Shown: in pieces, positions 42,301 to 49,339 of the stretch
How positions within the stretch are numbered: position 1 is the stretch's first letter
Layout: the number at the start of each line of letters is the position of its first letter
Assembly: GCA_039707465.1 (NCBI GenBank)
Contig: CM077643.1
Coordinates: 47,586,605 to 47,650,604 of the forward strand
Length of the DNA: 64,000 bases
DNA from: Rhabdophis nuchalis
Lineage: Eukaryota > Chordata > Lepidosauria > Squamata > Natricidae
Direction: 5' to 3'
Notes under the pieces: model-generated
Database searches by the model: none
Seen by the model: only the letters and a program-made list of their open reading frames with translations
What the model was told of the DNA's origin: nothing
Made by a program: the position numbers and the translations under genes

Positions 42301-43629
42301 GACGTCGTTGAACTCTCTGATTACTTCGTCTACCGGAGAACTGGCTGGCACGCTGTATACTCCTTGGACTGACAGTCCCAAGGCTGGAAACCAGTCCAAT
42401 CCGATCAAGGCAGCTAGGGGTTTGGCCACTACCAGGATGGGAAGGGATCCGTGGAAGGGGCCGTAGTCTACTCTCACTCTGTGCAGACCTAGAATGGGAA
42501 TTTGTGAGCCCTGGTAATCTTTCAGGATCGTCGCCGTGGGGCCGAGATCCCGCTTCCTGAGCTTGGGGCAAAGCTTAACTAAATGCGCCCAGGACATGAG
42601 TGATCTAGAGGACCCTGAATCTATTTCCATTTTTACCCCCACCCCCTCTAAGCAAACCACTGTTGACAGTCTCCTACTCTCTGCCTGGTCGTAGCTTAGA
42701 GCTGGGGGCATCTCCGCCAGCGCGAAGCAGTCGGTCGGCTGTGGCTGGTAGCGTCCTGAACGCTTCTGCGACCCTCGTTGTCCTGGTGGAACGGTTCTGG
42801 AGGCGGCAGCTGGCGTTGTCGCTGGAGCGGCAGCACGGCACACAGCTGCTAGGTGTCCTTTCCTGCCACATCTGCGGCACACCGATGCCTTGAATGGGCA
42901 CTCTGGTCTCTGGTGGGCCCCTCCGCAGCCTAGGCAGTTCCCGGACTTCTGCTGCGGTGTGAATGCGCGATTCGGCACGCGCCCGGTCACCCTCATGCAG
43001 TCCCCACGGTCATCCTCCTCCAGCTCATCCAGCGGCGCTATTTCGTCTACCAGACACGCTCGCGGAGTGGGGAAAAGAGGAGGGCGCGCGCGGCCCATGT
43101 CGGATGTGGAGATCTCCGACAATTCTGTCGCACGTGCTTCTTCCACCGCTTGCTCGAGAGTCAGGACAGTTTTTGAAAGCAAGCGGCGCTTTAGGCGGAT
43201 GTCTCTTACGCCGCATACAAACTGCTCCAGTAGGGATTCCTCCAGGAAGCCAGCAGGGAACTCGCAGGGGATTGCGGTCGCTCTCAATTTCTGCAGGAAC
43301 TTGGCTACCGACTGTTGCGGCTGTTGCACACATTGCCTGAATGCATAGCGATGCGCTATGCGGGAAGGCGCCGGCGCGTAGTGTGCTCTCAGGCGGCCCA
43401 GGAGATCGTCCCACGGCACTTCGTGCACCGCTGCGGGTGCTGCTATGGTTCGGGCGGTAGCAAACAATTCAGGGCCGCCGCACTGGAGGAATAGGCTCAG
43501 CTTCCTGGCAGGCGCGAGTTTGCCGTAGTCGCTGGCTATCAAGAAGCACTCGAACCGGGCTAAGAAGGAAGCCCATTGTTCCTTCATCGGGTCGAACGGT
43601 GCAAACGGAGGCATTGTCGCCGTAGCCAT
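39283..43629 (-). CDS. Gag-Pol polyprotein of the Ty3/Gypsy element, intact
   Basis: A 1448-aa frame without stop or frameshift encodes the structural and enzymatic proteins that package, reverse-transcribe and integrate the element. Residues 1-200 are a Gag-like capsid region. Two zinc knuckles lie at 232-264 (CX2CX3HX4C, CX2CX4HX4C). The protease has DSG at 337-339 and ALIGLDW at 407-413. RT spans ~450-630 with LDMAQAY (557-563) and the catalytic YFDD (618-621). RNase H has D767, E809 and D834. Integrase has H985, H988, C1018 and C1021, then D1049, D1103 and E1139 with exact DD35E spacing. A GPY/F-like GPCSY lies at 1243-1247, and a Pro-rich tail ends with RRSGRTRHRP. The first ATG, 95 bp after the 5' LTR, is chosen as start. 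Gag and Pol share one frame, so no programmed frameshift is needed. The stop lies inside the 3' LTR. Confidence 0.95.
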   Translation of the reverse strand: MATATMPPFAPFDPMKEQWASFLARFECFLIASDYGKLAPARKLSLFLQCGGPELFATARTIAAPAAVHEVPWDDLLGRLRAHYAPAPSRIAHRYAFRQCVQQPQQSVAKFLQKLRATAIPCEFPAGFLEESLLEQFVCGVRDIRLKRRLLSKTVLTLEQAVEEARATELSEISTSDMGRARPPLFPTPRACLVDEIAPLDELEEDDRGDCMRVTGRVPNRAFTPQQKSGNCLGCGGAHQRPECPFKASVCRRCGRKGHLAAVCRAAAPATTPAAASRTVPPGQRGSQKRSGRYQPQPTDCFALAEMPPALSYDQAESRRLSTVVCLEGVGVKMEIDSGSSRSLMSWAHLVKLCPKLRKRDLGPTATILKDYQGSQIPILGLHRVRVDYGPFHGSLPILVVAKPLAALIGLDWFPALGLSVQGVYSVPASSPVDEVIREFNDVFDGSLGTYKGTPVSLNLDPQVAPVRLKARRLPFALKPKVEAELDRLVAQGVLEPVDQAKWETPIVVPIKPDGSVRICADYKSTINLGLQANPYPVPVVQDLLHSLGRGRVFAKLDMAQAYQQLPVDDEAAEAQTIVTHHGAFRCRRLQFGVSVAPGIFQSLMERLLHGLPGVVPYFDDVLIAASSISELAKTLRKVLRVFRGAGLKLKRSKCTFAAPRVEFLGFMIDAQGIHPTPSKVEAIQKAPTPASKTELQAFLGLLNFYAPFIPHKASLAEPLHRLLDRSAAWHWGSRETHAFAAVKAMLTSDAVLVQYHDRLPLTLACDASPFGLGAVLSHVFPDGSEAPIAFYSRTMSQTERNYSQIDKEALAVVSGIKKFHNYLYGRTFSVVTDHKPLLGLLAGDRPTPPILSPRMTRWTEFLAAYHYTLLYRPGKQIGHADALNRCPLPGPDPAPVPALSVLMVAESDLPLSSSAVAAHTCADPVLAQVCRWVLRGWPSGSVAENFRPYKSRQLELSLHCGCLCWGDRVIVPSPLRHMVLQSLHANHPGIVRMKALARSYVWWPGMDAEVAEWVAACSSCQSSRPAPPVSPPREWDAPRCPWSRLHLDFAGPFHGQNFLVVVDAFSRWVEVILMASTTAESTVRALRRLFATHGLPDVVVSDNGPQFQSSTFLDFLATQGIRHAPVAPYHPASNGRAERAVRSAKEALARLDKGDWQARVAAYLLGQHVTPCPATGKSPAELLMGRRLRTTLDRLHPDYDGLQRGNLQIPTPRLFEIGDLVWARNFSGEPRWIAATILDVTGPCSYRVGLQDGSEWRRHLDQLRRRLPETAVTTPGRSCPLAPVGPLFSAQAEQLFGTPESLAGPDLVSAGTARKDRQDLTAQSDSQLGASPIGEPPYQNNTRQQMPTTSSPVATPPHPDLLGSALPPTATPPPRAGRDDVGEGSMSHREEPPQELRRSGRTRHRPAYLNDYACACTVLDREPRHMRTDYGGRSVESPSLCPRQLVW
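39326..39336 (-). promoter_or_regulatory. polypurine tract of the Gypsy element
   Basis: The minus strand reads GGGGGAAGGAG directly before the 3' LTR (TGTTGAG). This is the expected plus-strand priming site. It overlaps the coding frame. Confidence 0.85.
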
Positions 43630-43702
43630 GGTGAGGCTGTGCGTCGCGCTGCGCTCTGTTGTTGAAGTATTCGTTACCCGTTGCGTTCTAAGGCCACGGC
43701 CT

Positions 43703-43722
43703 GAATCCCACCTTCGTCGCCA
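43703..43722 (-). promoter_or_regulatory. primer-binding site, tRNA-Ser-like
   Basis: The minus strand reads TGGCGACGAAGGTGGGATTC one base after the 5' LTR. Its complement ends in CCA and resembles the 3' end of tRNA-Ser (GCT) as I remember it, with perhaps two differences. The primer identity is inferred. Confidence 0.75.
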
Positions 43723-43723
43723 G

Positions 43724-44021
43724 TGTTAGATCAGACAAAGGATTCCGACTCAGGCATGGTCAAAACAACAGGAACGTTTATTCACACTATTTACAACACA
43801 CACAAGATTCAACTGGCAAAGTTTCTTCTCTGGCAACCTCTTATATAGAGTTACCAGGCAGGAAACTCCTAGCAAGCAGTTGCAACATTGTAACTCCTTT
43901 CCAGACAGATTCCAGACAGCTTGTCTCTGTTAATCACTGCAGCTGCTGGCTCAGCTCCGGAATGCGGTGACTCATAGGTTACCAGACGAGTTGTCTGGGA
44001 CATAGGCTTGGGGACTCAACA
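43724..44021 (-). repeat. 5' LTR of the Gypsy element with promoter
   Basis: 298 bp. On the minus strand a TATA element (TATATAA, about 43848-43841) lies in mid-LTR, and AATAAA at 43782-43777 is upstream of the LTR end, giving a U3-R-U5 layout. TSD ggaac follows at 44022-44026. Confidence 0.93.
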
Positions 44022-44247
44022 GGAACACTGCTATCATGTCTCCCCTAGTCCTTCTTTTCATTAAACTAGACATCCCCAATTCCTGCAACCATTCTTCATA
44101 TGTTTTAGCCTCCAGTCCCCTAATCATCTTGGTTGCTCTTCTCTTTCTAGAGTCTCCACGTCTTTTCTAAATCGTGGCGACCAAAACTGTATGCAGTATT
44201 CCAAGTATACATTTGATTTAAAAAAAACAAAAAAATAAAAAAAAAAC

Positions 44248-44516
44248 GTGATTGCTAAGTGCTAAGTGAATCTGGCTTCCCCAGTGACTTTGCTTGTCAG
44301 AAGGGGCACAAAAGGTGATCACATGACCCTGGGGCACTATAACCATCATAAATATGAGTGAGTTGCCAAGCATCTGAATTTTGATCACATGACCATGGGA
44401 ATGTTGTAATAATCATGTGCGAAAAAAGCTGTCACAAATCACTTTTTTCAGGGATGTAACTTTTAATGGTCACTAAATGAACTGTTGTAAGTCAAGAACT
44501 ACCTGTACTCCCCCAC
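44248..44516. mobile_element. Tc1/mariner-like MITE, right-hand part
   Basis: Holds 'ttgcttgtcagaaggggcac', 'ggtgatcacatgaccctggg' and the terminus 'gtaagtcaagaactacctgta'. The left part is missing behind an A-rich junction (44220-44247). Confidence 0.65.
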
Positions 44517-44614
44517 AGACCTGGGAAATTAAAGCAGAAGAAGAAGATTTACTGGACTAGGAAATTTGGGAAGAGGGGAGGAGAAATGTCTTCTAGAGTA
44601 ACCCTCCCCTAGAG

Positions 44615-45019
44615 CAGGGATCTGCAAAGACTGGTGGACTTCAACTCCCAGAGTTCCCCAGCCAGCTATGCAAAGTTGGCTCTTTTAAGACTGGTGGACT
44701 TCAACTCCCAGAGTTCCCCAGCCAGCTATGCAAAGTTGGCTCTTTTAAGACTGGTGGACTTCAACTCCCAGAGTTCCCCAGCCAGCTATGCAAAGTTTGC
44801 TCTTTTAAGACTGGTGGACTTCAACTCCCAGAGTTCCCCAGCCAGCTATGCAAAGTTGGCTCTTTTAAGACTGGTGGACTTCAACTCCCAGAGTTCCCCA
44901 GCCAGCTATGCAAAGTTGGCTCTTTTAAGACTGGTGGACTTCAACTCCCAGAGTTCCCCAGCCAGCTATGTGGAGTTGAAGTCCACCAGTCTTAAAAGAG
45001 CCAACTTTGCAGACCCCTG
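44615..45019. mobile_element. hAT MITE expanded by a 60-bp tandem repeat
   Basis: The left end CAGGGATCTGCAAAG and right end CTTTGCAGACCCCTG are inverse. A 7/8 TSD is formed by ccctagag (44607-44614) and ccctaaag (45020-45027). The left arm has been amplified into a 60-bp tandem array (44631-44970), whereas the right arm is single. Confidence 0.88.
44631..44970 (+). repeat. 60-bp tandem repeat, about 5.7 copies
   Basis: The period is exactly 60 bp: 'ctggtggacttcaactccca' through 'gttggctcttttaaga'. Copies differ by a single base (a T for G in the third unit). Since 60 is divisible by 3, the array reads as one 140-codon frame, LVDFNSQSSPASYAKLALLR repeated. It is an artefact of the array, not a gene. 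Confidence 0.95.
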
Positions 45020-45050
45020 CCCTAAAGTAATCAGAAAAATCTCCCTAGAA

Positions 45051-45552
45051 CAGTGATGGCGAACCTTTTTTGGCTCACGTGCCAAAAGCGGGGGGAGCGC
45101 AGGGGTTTTGTGCGCAGGTGTGCCACCCCCATAATGCTATGCACACAACCCCAGCGCACATGCACACATGACCAGTGCTCCCTCCCATTTTGGGTGTGCT
45201 TTTTTCGCCCTCCCCAGGCTCCAGAGGCTTTATAGGAGCCTGGGGAGGGCGAAAACAGCTGCCACTGCCTCCCCACCAAGGCCCTCCAGAGGCTTCAGGA
45301 GCTTCCCTGAAGCCTCCGGAGTGTGTAAAACCAGCCCTATGGGCAAACTGGAAGTTTAGGAACGGACTTCCGGTTTGCTCGTAGGGCTGGTTTTAGCACT
45401 CCAGAGCGTTCAAGAGCCTTTAGGAGGGTGAAAAATGACCTCAAAAGAAGGCCGAAGTCAGCTGGCCAGCACACACATGCTTGCTGGCCAGCATCGGGCA
45501 ATGCCTTGCGTGCCCTGTCAAATGGCTCTGTGTGCCACGTGCGTCACGCGTG
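45051..45552. mobile_element. hAT element, 502 bp, perfect TSD
   Basis: It begins CAGTGATGGCGAACCTTTT and ends GCCACGTGCGTCACGCGTG. A perfect 8-bp TSD ccctagaa lies at 45043-45050 and 45553-45560. GC-rich body with an internal inverted segment ('cgccctccccaggctcc'). No transposase. Confidence 0.85.
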
Positions 45553-45803
45553 CCCTAGAACAAGATCACTCTTGAGAGGCATTTAACTTCTCAGCTGAAT
45601 TACCAACATGAGGTCTTATCAAGAAGGCAACTTATCACAGAACAATCTCTTTTTCTGTATGGTTATAGCCTTATAACACGAGCATAACAAGCTATAGCTA
45701 CAAATCCTGGTTTCCATAACCAGAGCCGGTGCCATCTATCTGGATTCAATGTTCTTGGTAAACCAAATAATTTTGTTGCTTATCATCAGTTGGGGAGAAG
45801 CCA

Positions 45804-46230
45804 CAGGTGGTATTCAGTCAGTTCTGACTGGTTCTGGTGAACCGGTAGTGGAAATTTTGAGTAAATACTACCTCTGGCTGGCTGCGCCCCCATCTATGCC
45901 CTGCCTTACGAGTCCCAGCTGATTGGCATCCCAGATGATCGGCTGGGTCTTCTTCTGTTGCCTTGCACAGGAGAATGGAGCTGGAAAGCAGGTTAGTGAG
46001 TAGGGAGGGAATGGGGATTTTACAGTACGCTTCCTTTGGAGCGGGGAGGGAATGGGAATTTTACAGTATCCTTGCCTTGGAGTGGGGTAGAAATGGAGAT
46101 TTTACAGTATCCTTCCCCTGGACTGAGGAGGGAATGGGAATTTTATAGTATCCTTCCCCTGCCACGCCCACCAAGCCATGCCACACCACACCCACAGAAC
46201 CGGTAGTAAAAAATTTGAATCCCACCACCG
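45804..46230. mobile_element. hAT MITE with internal tandem repeats
   Basis: It begins CAGGTGGTATTCAGTCAG and ends AATTTGAATCCCACCACCG. Between 46006 and 46155 there are about four imperfect ~45-bp units with 'gggaatggggattttacagt'. The 61-codon frame here is a translation of them. Flanks ggagaagc/ggagaggc are a plausible 7/8 TSD two bases from the left end. Confidence 0.7.
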
Positions 46231-46231
46231 G

Positions 46232-46800
46232 GAGAGGCGTAACACAATGGAGCCATATGGTCTTTCATGATTGTTTGATTTGTTGTGTTATTAGTAGCAC
46301 AGTCTATGGATTGCTGATGTGGACATGCCTCCTGATTAGAAGATAGATTAGTGCTTCCTTGCAGAGAAAGAACAATTCCTGCTCAGCTGTTGCTCTTACG
46401 CTCATGGGTTTAGCTGGACTCGTTTAGTTATTCTCATTCAAGGAATTACTGGACTAGCCAATCTAATAGAAGGCCAATTGGAAGAAAGTACATAATGTAG
46501 GCAGAATAACACACATCAAAAATTAAAATCTTTAAGCACTCCTAATCTTTACTAAGTTAACAGATGCTCACTTTTAGTCAGAGCTTGCTATGCCTTTTTG
46601 AAGACCTGCCCCATTTGGGGGATTAAACAATAAGGAAGACGGCTGCTAAAGCAAACCAAAATAAGGAAGTGTGGAGCAAAAAAAAAATGATGGAGAAACA
46701 TAAAGGCAGAAAGTTGTGGTAGTTTGTTATTTGTAGCTTGGTCTACCTTGCTGTGGATGGCTAGCAATTTCTAAGTGACTTATAAAAAAAAACCTACTCT
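46232..46800. other. no recognisable feature
   Basis: Apparently unique sequence. Confidence 0.4.
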
Positions 46801-46938
46801 TTGACCAAATGAGGAGTCAAGATCGAGGAGCAAATTATTAGACATGTACTTGAAAATTCTCTAAACAAAATCCACCAGTTTGTAGACCAGCAGTTCTCCA
46901 AGGATGATAAAAAAAAAACTTCTCAAACTACTGGAGAG

Positions 46939-47214
46939 ATGCAAACATGTGTAGAAAGTTACCAAACTACCGAGGCATCTTCGCAAATAGCTGAAAATGA
47001 AGAGGAGTCAGTTGCAATTTTGAAACACAAACCTGACACCAACTTTTATTATAATGGTTTAAACATAAATCTCTCAACGCAACTGAAAGAAGAGCTTTCA
47101 GAACTTTTAAAAAGACAAGTTTGGGACATTAACAAGGTTGAGAAATCCTTGCGAAAAAGGGAGGCTTATGACTGCTTGATAAACTTTTCAGAGTGGAAAG
47201 TTTGTACTCCATAA
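46939..47214 (+). CDS. unrecognised 91-aa ORF
   Basis: I do not recognise this frame. It is charged and predicted helical, with acidic N-terminal and Lys/Arg-rich C-terminal halves (ELSELLKRQVWDINKVEKSL), and ends in WKVCTP. Upstream text from 46812 also reads protein-like, so the start may be a truncated 5' end. The 3' side is AT-rich with TATA microsatellites. It could be part of a retroelement ORF1 or a processed copy. A functional gene is not claimed. Confidence 0.25.
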   Translation: MQTCVESYQTTEASSQIAENEEESVAILKHKPDTNFYYNGLNINLSTQLKEELSELLKRQVWDINKVEKSLRKREAYDCLINFSEWKVCTP

Positions 47215-47314
47215 AGACAAGCTGCAAAGAGTGTCTTAAACTTATCTAGGATGGATTTTTATTTGTTCGATATTTGTAATTGAAAAAAGTCTTAATCTAA
47301 AATTTGAAAATGTA

Positions 47315-47590
47315 ACATATATATAAAATGTAACACACACACACACACACACACACATATATGGCTAAGGCATTTGCCTAACATGTAATACAGCCCCGGT
47401 TCAAATCCCAGTAAGGTTATGGCTAGCTGATGAGAGCTAAAAAGCTCGAAATAGATCTATCCTAGTCTCCCTGATTTATTTATTGATCAGCTCAAAAACC
47501 TAACACACACACACACACACACACGTATAATGTAACATATATATAAAATGTAACATATATATAAAATGTAACATATATATAAAATGTAAC
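47315..47590. repeat. AC and TATA microsatellites flanking a SINE
   Basis: (AC)n at 47333-47357 and 47501-47523, plus four units of 'tgtaacatatatataaaa' (47315-47330, 47529-47590). Confidence 0.85.
47359..47500 (+). mobile_element. tRNA-derived SINE, third family
   Basis: A Pol III A box-like TGGCTAAGGCA at 47362 and a B box GGTTCAAATCC at 47398-47408 with normal spacing. A body 'gctcgaaatagatctatcct' follows. It sits inside AC/TATA microsatellites, which may be its tail. No TSD is recognisable there. Confidence 0.5.
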
Positions 47591-47594
47591 ATGT

Positions 47595-48390
47595 TACCTT
47601 TTTCAATGTAACCTAACAAAAGAGAACCAATCACATTTTTCCCCTTGTATCTTTTCCTCTTTCTCTCTTTTCTTTCCCCAATTTCCTATTTCTACTTGAT
47701 AAAAAAAACAATAAAAGCATAAAATGGAAAAATAAAATCTAAAATGTTTGGCCCTTTAGGAATATTACTATTCCTATGTTATTTCTATATGAAATATTAC
47801 TTTTCCTATGTTGTTACTAGGTCAAAGTTTACATAGGGAATTACATCCTAAAACTTTGGCAAGTCACCAGGAACTCCCCCCCCCCAAAAAAAACAATCTG
47901 ATCAGCTTTTCTGCATATTCATTGTAACATTAACACTCTCTTTTTCCCTTTCCTGTTTTCACCATTCCCTCCACCACCTTCATTTCCCCCACCCCTGGAA
48001 TTTCTAGGCTCCCTTCCAAGCTCAAATTAAAACAAAAACCATGGAGATTTGCCTCTAAAATTAAACAGAAGGCTCTGCTTCAAATGCTTTAAACTTGATC
48101 AATATGGTGATTTTCAACCTGGCTTTTACTCTTTTTTTAAAAAAAAACTTTATGTTTCAGAGAAAGAAGATCGCCCTCAATAAATCAAAACTTCAGGAAG
48201 TGAGGTAGCAAAAGGGTTTAGAGATTTCTAGCTCAATGATTCTCAGGGCAATCCACTTCCTGTTCTTTAAGTATCATTCCCAGCTGGATGTAGGAAAGTC
48301 ACAAAATTATCCTCTAGTTTTTCCCAGGAAGACCAGAAGATATTTAAGGTCAAAAAATGCACCAATTCATGAGAAAGGCAGATATAAGTA
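47595..48390. other. no recognisable feature
   Basis: CT- and A-rich tracts; no ORF or known repeat. Confidence 0.4.
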
Positions 48391-48391
48391 A

Positions 48392-48850
48392 TCCTCAGGT
48401 TACCACCAGTTGCTTAGTGAACATTCAAAGTTACGATCAACCTGAATAATGAGACAACCAAAGTTCTGATGGATGTGTCTCCCCACGGTCATGTGACTGT
48501 GTAGAGTAGATATATTCATGAACTGGAATAGGACTTAGGAACCCGGTCAGCCAATGGGAGCTGAAACACTTTGGAACCTGGGCGTGGCTCAGCTCTATAG
48601 CTCTGAGTCTGTGCAAAAGCTAAAAGTGGTCTGCAACTCTGAACTAAACTGGAAACCAATATCTCCTCTCTACCACGTTGGAAGACGTATTGTATATATG
48701 TCTCATGTGTTATATTATATATAAAGAGAAGTTAATAAATCCTGCTGAATCAGTTACCTCTGTGTGTTTCTGGATTTGATTGCTGCAACAAACTCTGACA
48801 GACTGCATTTCGGGCGTTTGGTAACATGACCAGGTTTATGGCTTTCTCAG
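48392..48850. mobile_element. Tc1-like MITE remnant interrupted by a solo LTR
   Basis: 48392-48499 ('ttgcttagtgaacattcaaa', 'ccacggtcatgtgac') and 48801-48850 ('ggcgtttggtaacatgacc'-type text) flank the LTR and belong to the 17355 family. Confidence 0.5.
48500..48800 (+). mobile_element. solo LTR, 301 bp, TSD GACTG
   Basis: It starts TGTAGAGTAG and ends AACTCTGACA. A perfect 5-bp TSD gactg lies at 48495-48499 and 48801-48805. Contains a CCAAT-type 'gccaatggg' at 48551, a possible TATA 'tatatataaaga' near 48715 and AATAAA near 48735. Its order of signals indicates plus orientation. No internal region remains. Confidence 0.72.
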
Positions 48851-48892
48851 GCATTCTGTAGTCTTTAGGCATTTCTCAGGCATTCTGTAGGC
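48845..48892 (+). repeat. short tandem duplication
   Basis: 'ttctcaggcattctgtag' occurs twice, at 48845 and 48871. Confidence 0.75.
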
Positions 48893-48894
48893 AT

Positions 48895-49335
48895 AGGTCT
48901 GCGCGTGCGCAAGATGGCGGGTTAGCTCCGGAGCTCCGTGAGGGCTGCGGAGGTTTTGTTAGCCTTTTAGTGCTCCCAGCCCTCTCCTATGGCTTAGAGG
49001 GCTGGGTATCGGTAGGGAATCCATCCTGGCGTGCAGGATGAGGTTCGCGCCGTTTTCGGAGGCGTCGGGAGCGGATACGGCTCCACGGACGCTGGGACGG
49101 TGGGAGCGTCCGAAGCGAGCCGTTTGGAGCCGTTTGGAGCGGAGGCGGAGGCCGGAGGCCGGAGGCCGGAGGTGGAGGCGGAGGCCGGAGCCGAAGCAGA
49201 GCGGAGGCCGGCGTCTTCGGCGCCTGAATTGGGGCGGGATGCCGGTCGCGCCTGGGAGCCCCCGATGCTGTGTCAGCTGTGGCTTGCCGAGGGCAGAGAC
49301 GGAGGTGAGAGCTCCGGTGGTCAGCGGTAATGGCG
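48895..49335 (+). promoter_or_regulatory. CpG-rich block with YY1-like site
   Basis: CpG-dense sequence that is not within a hAT element or LTR. 'caagatggcgg' at 48909 matches the YY1 site found at many promoters and at L1 5' ends. A 6- to 7-bp 'ggaggccgga' repeat lies at 49140-49200. 'gacggaggtgagagc' at 49300-49314 could be a splice donor. Either a vertebrate CpG-island promoter with a first exon, or an L1 5' UTR relic. The Arg-rich frames on both strands look compositional. Confidence 0.35.
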
Positions 49336-49339
49336 TTTG

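Larger units (their letters stand above)
39028..44021 (-). mobile_element. complete Ty3/Gypsy LTR retrotransposon, 4994 bp
   Basis: Two LTRs, TG...CA ends, 5-bp TSD, a primer-binding site, a polypurine tract and one open Gag-Pol frame, all on the minus strand. The LTRs show no difference over 298 bp on visual comparison, so insertion was recent. The domain order protease-RT-RNase H-integrase defines Ty3/Gypsy. A tRNA-Ser-like primer site and no chromodomain favour the mag-like side of the family, which is tentative. There is no envelope gene. It is inserted in a CR1 LINE. Confidence 0.95.
38696..44205 (-). mobile_element. CR1 LINE copy split by the Gypsy element
   Basis: The CR1 3' half is at 38696-39027 and the continuation at 44022-44205. 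Joining across the retrotransposon restores the family order ('gagatattggaac' then 'actgctatcatg'). The 3' tail is (TATTG)n. The ORF2 frame is disrupted. Confidence 0.87.

Noticed and set aside
39653..43414. Many additional frames over 60 codons on either strand of the Gypsy element
   Set aside because: Shadows of the GC-rich Gag-Pol frame; none has independent motifs.
44634..45056. A 140-codon frame with seven identical 20-residue units
   Set aside because: It is a translation of a 60-bp tandem array within a hAT MITE.
47362..47430. A functional tRNA gene
   Set aside because: A and B boxes are present but no cloverleaf acceptor or anticodon stem could be drawn; it reads as a SINE head.
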